DNA of 28,654 bases from NCBI GenBank assembly GCA_964528765.1, contig CAZGVA010000008.1:1-28654 (forward strand), written 5' to 3'. Within the stretch, counting starts at the first letter, position 1. Each line of letters opens with the position of its first letter. This document shows positions 6,423 through 14,049 of the stretch, piece by piece. This DNA is from JABICX01 sp964528765 (GTDB taxonomy: Archaea > Nanobdellota > Nanobdellia > UBA10117 > JABICX01). Both the position numbers and the translations under genes were made by a program. Under the pieces are notes generated by a model. The model searched no databases. It had not been told where the DNA came from and worked only from the letters and a program-made list of their open reading frames with translations.

Positions 6423-7646
6423 ATGAAGTCTAATTCAGAAAAATATATGCTATTAGGTGTACTCATTTTACTTGTAGCTTCTTTTGCTTTTGGGCAAATT
6501 AATGGAGGCAACATAACTGGATTTGTTTCTGGCGAAGCTTGGGATTTTGAGAATTCAAATACTGCTAGCGACTACATGGATGTTATTTGGTATTCGGTTG
6601 GTCCAGGTGTTATGGATTTTATTGTAGCTTTTGGAATTATTTTTGCAACAATGCAAATGGGTTTGGGAATGGCTTTCAGTAAAGCGGGTAGCGCTCTTGG
6701 TGGCGAACAAAGTAAAAATCCAATGACGATTTTCGCAGTTTTTGGTGGAATTGCTGGAGCTTGGTATATTAATTCAAACAATATTCCATTTGCATCATTT
6801 ATTGGAGAATATGGTATAATTATTGCAGTACTTATTCTTGCACTAATGATCGGTAAAATTATTTTAGCAATCAAAAGTCATGATGAAAAAAACATTGGCA
6901 TCACATTAATTGCTGCAGGCTCAGCTTTTCTCTTAATGGGCATATCTTTGATTTATGTATTAGATACAGGTGCAGCTTGGGGATTCTTAATCGCAGCTGC
7001 CGGACTTGGTGCAATTATTTTCGGTTTAGTTATGAAACTTAAGAAACCATATGATCCGAATAAACCTCGATATAATTCTCCAAATCCATCGAATCCACCG
7101 ATAACTCCGCAACCAACACCTGCGTTACCTTCTGAAATTCATCCAGAATTTCCAGGTGAACCTATTCCACCAACAAATTCGCAAGAACCTCATCCAGAAT
7201 TTCCTGGCGAACATATTCCGCCAAACAATATACCGGGCACTAATCAACCAACCCCACAATTAGAACGAGCATTAAAATTAACTTTGGAAGAATTACTTAC
7301 ATTACACATGAGAATAAAAAATGTATCGATTGATTATACCGAATTTATAAAATTATTAGAAAAATTCAACACAAAACGAAAATTATTTTATGGTCGCCCG
7401 CAGATATTACAATTTGAAGAAATTATTGATAAAAATTTTAAACTTAAACAGAAAAATTTTGAAGAAATAAAATTAGAATTTGAAAAAGCTGAAAGAGATA
7501 TTAAAATATTCAGAAAAGCTGGAGGAAAAATCGATCAGGAATTAATAAAACACTATGAAATATGTAAAAAAGACTTTACTGAATTATATGAATTATATAA
7601 AATAATATACAAAGAAATGGAAGGAGCACATTTAATTACTCCTTAG
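6423..7646 (+). CDS. Multi-pass membrane protein with Pro-rich linker and helical C-domain
   Basis: 407 residues, family not recognised. A signal peptide or first helix lies at 8-24. Hydrophobic helices follow at about 64-84, 100-116, 130-150, 158-180 and 184-205. Next comes a proline-rich linker (208-279) holding two copies of an 11-residue unit (HPEFPGEPIPP at 240 and HPEFPGEHIPP at 257). Residues 280-400 are a charged, heptad-like helical domain. By the positive-inside rule the Lys-rich end after the last helix (KLKKPYDPNK) suggests a cytoplasmic C-terminus. The gene stands alone behind its own TATA box and overlaps the convergent eL14 gene by 11 bases. A surface or secretion-related role is possible but unproven. 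Confidence 0.75.
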   Translation: MKSNSEKYMLLGVLILLVASFAFGQINGGNITGFVSGEAWDFENSNTASDYMDVIWYSVGPGVMDFIVAFGIIFATMQMGLGMAFSKAGSALGGEQSKNPMTIFAVFGGIAGAWYINSNNIPFASFIGEYGIIIAVLILALMIGKIILAIKSHDEKNIGITLIAAGSAFLLMGISLIYVLDTGAAWGFLIAAAGLGAIIFGLVMKLKKPYDPNKPRYNSPNPSNPPITPQPTPALPSEIHPEFPGEPIPPTNSQEPHPEFPGEHIPPNNIPGTNQPTPQLERALKLTLEELLTLHMRIKNVSIDYTEFIKLLEKFNTKRKLFYGRPQILQFEEIIDKNFKLKQKNFEEIKLEFEKAERDIKIFRKAGGKIDQELIKHYEICKKDFTELYELYKIIYKEMEGAHLITP

Positions 7647-7971
7647 ATTTAATCTTACTAGCAACTTTTTCTTTTAGTGTTTTCTTAGGTGCTTCTTTTT
7701 TCGCAGATGTTTTTTTTGTTTTGACTTTAACGTCTTCGACCTTAAAACCTAAATCTAAAAGCGCTTTAGCTACTTCAGCATGAGTTGCACCTTTTTTGAT
7801 CTTTGCAATCTTTGGTAATAACTCTAAATGTTTAATATTACATTTTCTACGTCGAGTATTACCTTCAATAGTTACAAAATTACTATCAATAACATCAACA
7901 ATAAGACATTCTTTACCTGCATCTCTACCTGCAAGTTTTACACATAATCTTCCTACACTAATAACTGTCAT
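7636..7971 (-). CDS. rpl14e: 50S ribosomal protein eL14
   Basis: 111 residues from the chosen start (MTVISVGRLCVKLAGRDAGK). eL14 is an SH3-like large-subunit protein found in eukaryotes and many archaea. The motif GRLCVKLAGRDAGKECLIVD and the following TIEG-NTRRRKCNIKHLELLP are characteristic. The C-terminal 30 residues are a Lys-rich tail. A start 18 bases upstream is possible, but GAGGAGG lies directly before the ATG at 7971, and that ATG overlaps the upstream stop as ATGA, so 7971 is favoured. It is the last gene of the eL34 transcript. Confidence 0.92.
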   Translation of the reverse strand: MTVISVGRLCVKLAGRDAGKECLIVDVIDSNFVTIEGNTRRRKCNIKHLELLPKIAKIKKGATHAEVAKALLDLGFKVEDVKVKTKKTSAKKEAPKKTLKEKVASKIKSKE

Positions 7972-8297
7972 TTTGCCTCCTCTTTCCAAATATTTACGAG
8001 TACATGTCTTAAACGTGCCATTCTATCTTTAACTGGTCTTGATCTTGTGTAAGATCTATCTGAACAATTACCACAAGGTTTGCTTTCTTTTCTATCGACA
8101 TATGCTCTTGCTCTAAAATAGACTACATTTGGAACAGCTCTAGCTTCCTCTAAATTAGTACTTGTTGACGTAAGACGCTGTCTTAAGTTTGGATTAGATG
8201 CTAAACCTATTTTTAAAGCATCAAACTCTTTGTGAGATATTTCCTGGTGTGTATCCCAATTAATTCCAACATCATTACCGTAAAAGTCAGATCCCAT
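7968..8297 (-). CDS. Unknown 109-residue protein with one CxxC, between eL34 and eL14
   Basis: Family not recognised. The protein is basic, with one CGNC at 75-78 inside an Arg-rich segment (FRARAYVDRKESKPCGNC) and a helical C-terminus (RMARLRHVLVNIWKEE). It overlaps the eL14 start (ATGA) and its own ATG touches the end of eL34, so it is translated as part of the ribosomal transcript. In many archaea the cytidylate kinase gene occupies this place, but no P-loop is present here. The basic charge and position suggest a ribosome-associated or RNA-binding protein. That is inference. Confidence 0.75.
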   Translation of the reverse strand: MGSDFYGNDVGINWDTHQEISHKEFDALKIGLASNPNLRQRLTSTSTNLEEARAVPNVVYFRARAYVDRKESKPCGNCSDRSYTRSRPVKDRMARLRHVLVNIWKEEAK

Positions 8298-8587
8298 TAT
8301 ACATAACTCCGTAAAGATATAGGAACATCTTCAGATGTGATTATTTGTCCTTTAATCTGAGCTCTATAGCTCATAACAGTTCTAGTGCAGTTACTGCATA
8401 ATTGGCCACCAAAGGGTCTAGTTGGTCGTCTTTCAGTTTTTTTCATTTTTCGAATCTTAACAACATTACCTCTTGGGGTGCCGTGAAGAATTCCATGACA
8501 AACAGCACATTCGTGCTTACTCGTCTTTTTTGGTTTTTTGTGCATCACGGTCCTGTTGCCAGGTGTCCGTCTTTTAATTATTGGCAT
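8297..8587 (-). CDS. rpl34e: 50S ribosomal protein eL34
   Basis: 96-residue zinc-ribbon protein of the large subunit. The four zinc ligands are C27 and C30 (CAVCHGILHG) and C64 and C67 (CSNC). The N-terminal RRTPGNRTVMHKKPK and central TPRG, TERRPTRPFGGQLC are eL34 signatures. GGAG lies five bases before the ATG. It is the first gene of the eL34-unknown-eL14 transcript. Confidence 0.95.
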   Translation of the reverse strand: MPIIKRRTPGNRTVMHKKPKKTSKHECAVCHGILHGTPRGNVVKIRKMKKTERRPTRPFGGQLCSNCTRTVMSYRAQIKGQIITSEDVPISLRSYV

Positions 8588-8632
8588 TTTAGCTCCATTC
8601 CTAAAAAAGGATATATTATGGCTAATAAAATT

Positions 8633-8643
8633 GATTTATAAGC
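8633..8643 (-). promoter_or_regulatory. Promoter of the eL34 operon
   Basis: The minus strand reads GGAAAGCTTATAAATC: a BRE-like GGAAAG followed by a strong TATA box centred 51 bases before the ATG. Predicted transcription start is near 8612, giving a leader of about 25 nt that includes the GGAG site. The 122-base gap between eL34 and the EMC3-like gene holds no other gene. Confidence 0.6.
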
Positions 8644-8709
8644 TTTCCGCAGAGAACGATTAGACGGCAAAATATTTGATGTAAAAGTCTTTGGTTTATT
8701 AAAAATTCT

Positions 8710-9390
8710 CTATGCAACTTTCATTAATTTACGGAATAAGGAAGTTGTAATCATTGAAAATATAATATACGTACCAATCCATCCTAAAGTATGAGGCCAT
8801 ATTGGGAGCGTAAATATAATCGTGCCATCAAATTGGCCACGTAGCCAACCGAAAATCAAAAAGAAAGGTACAATTGTGATAATCATTGGTTTTAAGCTTT
8901 GACGCATATACTTCATATTAACTTCCATAGATTTTTTAGATAGTTCATTCATTTTTATCGGATCTTTACGCGTTTCTTTCATCAAACGTTGATATTTCTT
9001 TAACTCTTTTTTTAGCTCACGCATAAGTACTTGGTCTGTCATAAATTTATAAACAAAAGTTACAAATAATGAAAGAATTATAGATATAATAAAAAGGAAT
9101 TTAATAGGTTCTAAACCATAAACTACGGGTATAACTGGTGTATCTACAACAAAAGTTGCGTACAACATGCCAAAAACAGCAACAATCGCTAGAATAAGTT
9201 GATTTTTGCGTGAACCTTTCTTCATTTTTTGCAAATTTTTATCAACTTTGGTATCTTTTAATCTGGATTCAAGAAAAGTTACTTTATCTTTATCTTCTGA
9301 TATTTTCTCTTTGATTTTTGCGATTTCCTCTTTAACATCAGACTCTCCAGATGATTCTACATTTTCATGTTTAGTTTTTTCTTCAACCAT
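8710..9390 (-). CDS. EMC3/DUF106 family membrane insertase (Oxa1 superfamily)
   Basis: 226-residue archaeal YidC-like protein that helps insert membrane proteins. The architecture fits. A charged, coiled-coil N-terminus (1-60) precedes membrane helices at about 64-82, 96-116, 168-184 and 203-218. A long Lys/Arg-rich cytosolic helical hairpin (120-165, with VLMRELKKELKKYQRLMKE) lies between helices 2 and 3, the hallmark of the superfamily. GWLRGQFDG after helix 3 is typical. It is close to secY as in many archaea. GAGGT lies seven bases before the ATG, just after the DUF3467 stop, so both are one transcript. Confidence 0.88.
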   Translation of the reverse strand: MVEEKTKHENVESSGESDVKEEIAKIKEKISEDKDKVTFLESRLKDTKVDKNLQKMKKGSRKNQLILAIVAVFGMLYATFVVDTPVIPVVYGLEPIKFLFIISIILSLFVTFVYKFMTDQVLMRELKKELKKYQRLMKETRKDPIKMNELSKKSMEVNMKYMRQSLKPMIITIVPFFLIFGWLRGQFDGTIIFTLPIWPHTLGWIGTYIIFSMITTSLFRKLMKVA

Positions 9391-9404
9391 TTATTAACCT
9401 CTAT

Positions 9405-9758
9405 TTAACCAAAATATGCTGGCGTTGTTATTGTTTTTTCTTTAATTCTTTTCCTTTTTAACTTTTTCTCATGTTTAACCATTGCTTTTGGTTTTTCTAT
9501 TTTGCCAAACTCTTTTTCAAATTTTTTAGTTATATTTGTCAATAATTCAGCTAATTTTTTAGCGTGCAATGGATCCATAAGTATAACATTATGTCGCAAA
9601 ACAACAATTGGGTCATTGCCTGCTCGTGGATCAATACGTGGTGTTAAATTTTTAAAATCGATAACAACTTGCGTTGGGCTAAAATTAACACTTGTTTCAT
9701 GAGCAAAAAAATCGATACCATCATCAACATTTAATGAAATTTTCTTTTCTGCTGCCAT
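9405..9758 (-). CDS. DUF3467 family protein
   Basis: 117 residues. DUF3467 is a small beta-rich domain of unknown function found in bacteria and archaea. The typical run is visible: VNFSPTQVVIDF (24-35), then VVLRHNVILMDPLHAKKLAELL and the helix KKFEKEFGKI. The last 25 residues are a basic tail (HEKKLKRKRIKEK) that could contact RNA. In related gene orders adenylate kinase often stands between secY and the DUF106 gene; here this protein does instead. A TATA box 26 bases upstream of the ATG predicts a leaderless mRNA shared with the EMC3-like gene. Confidence 0.82.
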   Translation of the reverse strand: MAAEKKISLNVDDGIDFFAHETSVNFSPTQVVIDFKNLTPRIDPRAGNDPIVVLRHNVILMDPLHAKKLAELLTNITKKFEKEFGKIEKPKAMVKHEKKLKRKRIKEKTITTPAYFG

Positions 9759-9780
9759 GAAAGTCTAAAATAATAAAAGC

Positions 9781-9788
9781 TTATATAG
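9781..9788 (-). promoter_or_regulatory. TATA box of DUF3467 gene, overlapped by an inverted repeat
   Basis: The minus strand reads AACTATATAAGC, centred 26 bases before the ATG (9758). It overlaps one arm of the 9785-9812 inverted repeat, so a repressor bound there would block TBP. Confidence 0.55.
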
Positions 9789-9812
9789 TTTTTGAGTAGA
9801 ACGAAAAACTAT
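9785..9812. repeat. Inverted repeat, 9-bp perfect arms
   Basis: ATAGTTTTT (9785-9793) and AAAAACTAT (9804-9812) are perfect complements around a 10-base spacer. The repeat covers the TATA box of the DUF3467 gene. It could be an operator or, read on the minus strand with its T run, part of the secY transcript end. Confidence 0.6.
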
Positions 9813-9817
9813 CCTTG

Positions 9818-9832
9818 CTAATCGCTGATTAG
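9818..9832. repeat. Inverted repeat CTAATC-GCT-GATTAG
   Basis: Perfect 6-bp arms with a 3-base loop. A degenerate copy (CTAATA-TCT-GATTAA) lies at 9873-9887. On the minus strand this hairpin comes after secY and is followed within ten bases by TTTTT, so it may be a terminator. The duplicated context also fits two operator sites. Confidence 0.5.
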
Positions 9833-9912
9833 TATTATATACGTTTCGAGAAGAATGAGAAATTTATATTTGCTAATATCTGATTAATCTGCAAAAAAAC
9901 AAATAATATTAA

Positions 9913-11316
9913 TTAATCGCTATTTTCTGGGTTCATGAACTTTCGCAGAGCTGGGTGCATATCATAAGCGTGTTGCTTTGCAATGTCCTCATATAGTTTA
10001 TAGATAATCATAACTGTCAATAATATACCCGTTCCTCTACTAAGTGCTCCTGATAGGTCTGCAAATGCTGCTAAGAAACCAACAGTAGCTCCACCCATTA
10101 TAGTTAAAGCTGGAATATATCGATTTAATATAGATTCTAATACTCTTGGGTCTCTTCTAAATCCAGGTATTTGCAACCCTGAAGAAAGAATTTGTCTTGC
10201 TTGAGCATCTGCACCCATATTTGAAGTCTTTACCCACATCATTGAGAAAAATACTGCGCCGATAACCATAATTGCAATATAAACAATTGATTGAAGTATT
10301 ACTTCGCCAGATGTAGTACCTACAACTAATGAATTAATAATATTTGGTGAATTAACCCATTTAACTAAACCTGTTGCTGGTGAATTACCTACAAACGTTC
10401 CTAAGATTGGATGTCCCCAATTTTGTAAAAGTTTAGCCCATAATTGAATATTTGCTAATAATGCTGCAATTAAAATAACTGGAATATTCGATGTATAAAT
10501 AAATTTAAGTGGCCATCGCATATTATACCCACGAACTCTACCAAAAGATAATGGAATTTCAACTTTCATTGCTTGCCCATATACTGCCATCATAAATACT
10601 ACAATTGTAGCAATTACGGCAATTATGGCAACTAATGCTCCTGTCGGGTCTCCAGTTTGTAGAGCATGGAATAAAAATGGAATTCTACCAATAGGTACTC
10701 CTGGATTTGTAGGTGAACTTAAAGGAGAGAAAGCCGTAATAAATATTTGACGAGATACTCCTGCTGCAATAAATAATCCAATTCCTGAACCAAAACCCCA
10801 TTTTTGTGTAACTTCATCCATAAATACAATAAGGTAACCGCCCACAAACAATTGAATTGTCAATGCTATTTGCATTGTAAAATATGCAGAAGTTCCAATA
10901 ATTGTTGGATCTGGTGCAAGTCCTCCCATAAATACATAAATAAATGATTCAATTAATATGAAAAGTAAAGTAACAACTCTCTGCATTGCTTGGAAATCTG
11001 CTCTACCTTCTGATTTAGTTAAATCAATATTTAATATTCCTGATCCGGCTAATAATTGTAATATAATACTTGCAGTTACAATTGGTCCAATACCTAATGA
11101 AATAAGCGACCCAAAACTTGCTCCAAGTATGGTAGAAAGTGCTTCGAATTGGTCTAATGAATTCTGACCTAATCCATAAAGTGGAATATGTAATAAAATA
11201 TAATAAAGAACCAAAGTTATACCTGTCCATTTTAGTTTCTCATTGAAACCAAGCTTTTTCTTTAATGGACGCGCAACTTCTGGCAAATAACTGGAAATTA
11301 GTCTCCAATTGACCAT
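9913..11316 (-). CDS. secY: Protein translocase subunit SecY
   Basis: 467-residue pore subunit of the Sec61/SecYEG channel. About ten hydrophobic segments run through the sequence. The start, LPEVARPLKKKLGFNEKLKWT, is the archaeal N-terminal helix. Later signatures include GIGPIVTASIILQLLAGSG (plug region, near residue 75), RGYNMRWPLKFIYTSNIPVIL and GFRRDPRVLESILNRYI. The C-terminus is short and basic. It closes the uL3 ribosomal cluster after uL15, separated by 62 bases that contain two perfect palindromes. No ribosome-binding site precedes the ATG, and an AT-rich TATA-like core lies 24 bases upstream, so a separate leaderless transcript is possible. Confidence 0.97.
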   Translation of the reverse strand: MVNWRLISSYLPEVARPLKKKLGFNEKLKWTGITLVLYYILLHIPLYGLGQNSLDQFEALSTILGASFGSLISLGIGPIVTASIILQLLAGSGILNIDLTKSEGRADFQAMQRVVTLLFILIESFIYVFMGGLAPDPTIIGTSAYFTMQIALTIQLFVGGYLIVFMDEVTQKWGFGSGIGLFIAAGVSRQIFITAFSPLSSPTNPGVPIGRIPFLFHALQTGDPTGALVAIIAVIATIVVFMMAVYGQAMKVEIPLSFGRVRGYNMRWPLKFIYTSNIPVILIAALLANIQLWAKLLQNWGHPILGTFVGNSPATGLVKWVNSPNIINSLVVGTTSGEVILQSIVYIAIMVIGAVFFSMMWVKTSNMGADAQARQILSSGLQIPGFRRDPRVLESILNRYIPALTIMGGATVGFLAAFADLSGALSRGTGILLTVMIIYKLYEDIAKQHAYDMHPALRKFMNPENSD

Positions 11317-11328
11317 TGAATATTATTT

Positions 11329-11352
11329 GTTGAAAATATTAATATTTTCAAC
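11329..11352. repeat. Perfect 24-bp palindrome upstream of secY
   Basis: The two 12-base arms GTTGAAAATATT and AATATTTTCAAC are exact complements with no spacer. The centre (ATATTAATAT) lies about 24 bases before the secY ATG, where a TATA box would sit for a leaderless mRNA. It may be a promoter/operator, or an RNA hairpin between uL15 and secY. Confidence 0.75.
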
Positions 11353-11359
11353 GTCGTAA

Positions 11360-11373
11360 TCAGTTTAAACTGA
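11360..11373. repeat. Perfect 14-bp palindrome TCAGTTTAAACTGA
   Basis: Second perfect palindrome in the same 62-base gap, with a TTTAAA core that could also be a TATA box about 50 bases before secY. Confidence 0.65.
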
Positions 11374-11378
11374 AAGCA

Positions 11379-11810
11379 TTATTCTTCTTTTAATCCAAGC
11401 TGTTCTCTAGCTTTTTTTGAAAATTTGGCAACAGTAATCTTTAATTTTTTGCTGACTTCGCCACCACTTAATAATTTATCATAACCCATTTCAGTTAAAT
11501 TAATTATATATGTATCTTTTTCTTTCTTTGCTTTACCTTGTTTAACCCAAGATTCCAGTCTTTCATAAACTGTAGCTAAATTAATTGCTTTGTCAACTTT
11601 TCCTTTTTGAGTCTCAGACATTCCACTTTTTCCATAAGGTTTAATTCCTTTAGCCAAATAACGTGATTTTCTTGCTCCACCGCGCTTACCAATATTAGAT
11701 TCACCATGACCGCCTCGATGACCTACACCTCTATGTTTTTTTCCAGCACCCCAGCCATGAGTTCTACTACCTTGCTGTTTTTTATGTTTTTTTGGTTTAC
11801 GATTTAACAT
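11379..11810 (-). CDS. rpl15: 50S ribosomal protein uL15
   Basis: 143-residue uL15, a late-assembly large-subunit protein with a long Gly/Arg/Lys-rich N-terminal extension that threads into 23S rRNA. The signature HGWGAGKKHRGVGHRGGHGE and the following KRGGARKSRY are evident. A globular C-terminal domain starts near residue 70 (KAINLATVYERLESW). It begins six bases after the uL30 stop. The order uL18-uS5-uL30-uL15-SecY is the classic end of the spc cluster. Confidence 0.96.
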   Translation of the reverse strand: MLNRKPKKHKKQQGSRTHGWGAGKKHRGVGHRGGHGESNIGKRGGARKSRYLAKGIKPYGKSGMSETQKGKVDKAINLATVYERLESWVKQGKAKKEKDTYIINLTEMGYDKLLSGGEVSKKLKITVAKFSKKAREQLGLKEE

Positions 11811-11816
11811 TTTAAA

Positions 11817-12350
11817 TTACATCATTCTCCTTAGTAATTTATTAATATCTGCGCCACGATAGCCTAAAGCACCGTGCATTGAAAATGGTTTTTTAATTCC
11901 GCCTCGTTCAAATCCACCAATCGGTGGGTGAAGCTTAAAAAATTGTTTGAGTCCAGAAACATCTTTAACCTTAATTTCATGAGCCATCAATTTTTTAGTA
12001 AACGTATCAAAAGTAAGTTTATTATTTTTTAAGAAATCTTCTGTAAGAATTTTATCACCAACAATTTTACCTCGTTTTTGTAATAAAGTTTTAACAGTAG
12101 TTTCATCAACTTCTCCAAAAGTACAATAGTCTTTAACTTTATTTAGCATACCACTATAATTTGAAGTTAAAGGCACTACAACACAACGATGTTTTTTATG
12201 TAATCGTAATAATTTCATGGTGCTTTCAATATCTCTAGTTACACCAATACTGCCTCGTATCCGCACAACAGCCACTAATTTTTGTACTGCTTTCGCTGTA
12301 GATTCTTTCTTAGGTTTTGCTGTTTTTGTTTTTGTTTTTGTTTCTACCAT
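11817..12350 (-). CDS. rpl30: 50S ribosomal protein uL30
   Basis: 177-residue uL30 of the archaeal/eukaryotic type, which carries a C-terminal extension absent from the ~60-residue bacterial form. The core begins with VAVVRIRGSIGVTRDIESTM (about 28-47) and RLHKKHRCVVV. The end, HPPIGGFERGGIKKPFSMHG and GYRGADINKLLRRMM, is archaeal. The first 25 residues are a Lys/Thr-rich tail. It starts one base after the uS5 stop. Confidence 0.96.
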   Translation of the reverse strand: MVETKTKTKTAKPKKESTAKAVQKLVAVVRIRGSIGVTRDIESTMKLLRLHKKHRCVVVPLTSNYSGMLNKVKDYCTFGEVDETTVKTLLQKRGKIVGDKILTEDFLKNNKLTFDTFTKKLMAHEIKVKDVSGLKQFFKLHPPIGGFERGGIKKPFSMHGALGYRGADINKLLRRMM

Positions 12351-12351
12351 T

Positions 12352-13095
12352 TTAATTTATTGAACCATATTTTACATTACAAGCAACAACACGTTGGCAT
12401 GTTCCTCGTTTCAATGCTTTCATACATGCAGATACCATATTAAGTTTTTGCCGGCTTTGTCCACGAGTTTTACACCATACATCCGTTATACCTGCTAATT
12501 TGAATATTTTTTTAAGTTCATCATCAATAACTAAACCAGTTCCTTTAGGTGCTGGCATAAATTTAATTTCAACACTAGTTTCTTTACCTTTGACTTTAAA
12601 TGGTATTGAATGATGTTCTCCACAAGTACATTGCCATGAACCGCATCCTCTTGAAATTTGTATAAGATTTAATTTAGCATTCGTAACTGCTTTAGATCTT
12701 GCAGGCATTGTTTCTCTAGCTCGACCAATACCAACACCAACATAACCATCTCGATTACCTACAACAGCCATAACTGTAAAAATTGGTTTATTACCTTCTC
12801 GCGTTTTCTTTTGTGTTTGTCTAAAAATTCTACGCTTTCCTCCACCAAATTTACCTTTAGCTTGGCCAATTAATATAAAATCAGATACTAAATTAGGTAA
12901 AAGCTTATCTACAATTTCAGATTCTAAAATTCGTTGATTTGATTCAATAACGATATTTATATCATTAACTTCACCAGACTTTACTTTACGACCCAATTCT
13001 GTTTTTGGCTTCCACCTTTCTAATATTTGCATTTTTTCTTCTGCTGTTGCCTCGGGTCTTTTTCTTCGATTTTGACGACGTTTTCTATCAACCAT
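12352..13095 (-). CDS. rps5: 30S ribosomal protein uS5
   Basis: 247-residue uS5, which lines the mRNA entry channel and influences decoding accuracy. The N-terminal double-stranded RNA-binding-like S5 domain contains FTVMAVVGNRDGYVGVGIGR and ARETMPARSKAVTNAKLNL. The C-terminal domain has APKGTGLVIDDELKKIFKLAGITDVWCKTRG. The archaeal insertion RGCGSWQCTCGEHHSIPF carries C-x4-C-x-C plus histidines. AGGAG lies eight bases before the ATG, two bases after uL18. Confidence 0.97.
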   Translation of the reverse strand: MVDRKRRQNRRKRPEATAEEKMQILERWKPKTELGRKVKSGEVNDINIVIESNQRILESEIVDKLLPNLVSDFILIGQAKGKFGGGKRRIFRQTQKKTREGNKPIFTVMAVVGNRDGYVGVGIGRARETMPARSKAVTNAKLNLIQISRGCGSWQCTCGEHHSIPFKVKGKETSVEIKFMPAPKGTGLVIDDELKKIFKLAGITDVWCKTRGQSRQKLNMVSACMKALKRGTCQRVVACNVKYGSIN

Positions 13096-13097
13096 TT

Positions 13098-13598
13098 TTA
13101 AGCTCCTATCTTCTTTTTAATCGCTGTAATTTCTTTTAATAAATCCTTTGATTTGGTATGTTTTCCTGCGATTCGATCTTCGCTAGGAAAAATACTTGGA
13201 TTATGAGGTATTTCTAAACCAGTATCAACAACTCCTTTTAAAACTGCATAAATTACTGATCCTTTTGTTGAAGAATAATTTCCTGCATCAACTATAACTT
13301 CATTTAATTTAGCTTTCTTAGCAGCAATACCGGCCATTAAACCTGTCAAATACGCTGCCGAAATATTTCTTGTGTTATGTTTCCATCCAAGTTTAACTAA
13401 ATCTTTTGAGTTTACAGACAATTTAATCATATCTCCTTTATCCGTATAATTAACAATTTGGCAAATAATATATTTATTTGTTTTTCGTATAACTAGGCGA
13501 GTTTTTCCAGATTTTAATAATTTTAATCGAAGTCCATAATCTGTTTTACCTTCGCGTCTTCTTCTCATTTTAACTGTATATCTTGGTCCTGTTGCCAT
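13098..13598 (-). CDS. rpl18: 50S ribosomal protein uL18
   Basis: 166-residue uL18, which binds 5S rRNA in the central protuberance. The N-terminal basic region MATGPRYTVKMRRRREGKTD, YGLRLKLLKSGKTRLVIRKTN and AAYLTGLMAGIAAKK match archaeal uL18. The C-terminal segment EIPHNPSIFPSEDRIAGKH is the 5S-contacting tail. It sits in the standard place between eL19 and uS5. Confidence 0.97.
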   Translation of the reverse strand: MATGPRYTVKMRRRREGKTDYGLRLKLLKSGKTRLVIRKTNKYIICQIVNYTDKGDMIKLSVNSKDLVKLGWKHNTRNISAAYLTGLMAGIAAKKAKLNEVIVDAGNYSSTKGSVIYAVLKGVVDTGLEIPHNPSIFPSEDRIAGKHTKSKDLLKEITAIKKKIGA

Positions 13599-13599
13599 T

Positions 13600-14049
13600 T
13601 TATTTTCTCAACATATTATTTTTTTCAACATAAAGTAACAAGTGCTTTTTACTTCTGAAAAAACCACCTTTTGCAAGTAAATATAACCTTCGGTAATTCT
13701 TGCTATCTATTTTATCTTGTTCTTTGAACTCTTTAATAGTCTTTCGTTGTAGCCTTATTTTATTCATCCAAAGTAATTTTTTTGGAGTTCTTGCTTTCTG
13801 AGCTCCCTTTCTTCTTCCCTGACCTTTTCTTCGTCCTTTTTTACGTTGAATCTGAAGTTTTCTTGCTCTATGCCGCGATACACCTTTTTCATGAACAATT
13901 TCAATCTTACCTTCTGAAATCAATGCACCAACATCTGCTTTAGTGATTGCAACTTTAATATCTTCTGCAGCTGCAGGATTTACTTTAATTCTTTTTTTAC
14001 CAACTTTTGCTATTTTAGCTGCAAGTCTTTTTTGTAAATCTAGTTTCAT
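13600..14049 (-). CDS. rpl19e: 50S ribosomal protein eL19
   Basis: 149-residue eL19, an archaeal/eukaryotic helical protein whose long C-terminal helix reaches the small subunit as an inter-subunit bridge. LDLQKRLAAKIAKVGKKRIKV at the start, GVSRHRARKLQIQRKKGRRKGQGRRKGA (about 55-83) and the later LYLLAKGGFFRSKKHLLLYVE are typical. Its ATG overlaps the eL32 stop (ATGA), and a clear GGAGG sits four bases upstream within the eL32 tail. Confidence 0.97.
   Translation of the reverse strand: MKLDLQKRLAAKIAKVGKKRIKVNPAAAEDIKVAITKADVGALISEGKIEIVHEKGVSRHRARKLQIQRKKGRRKGQGRRKGAQKARTPKKLLWMNKIRLQRKTIKEFKEQDKIDSKNYRRLYLLAKGGFFRSKKHLLLYVEKNNMLRK

Noticed and set aside
8588..8641. Small plus-strand frame before the eL34 operon
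   Set aside because: It is antisense to eL34 and to its promoter and leader, with no start signal of its own.
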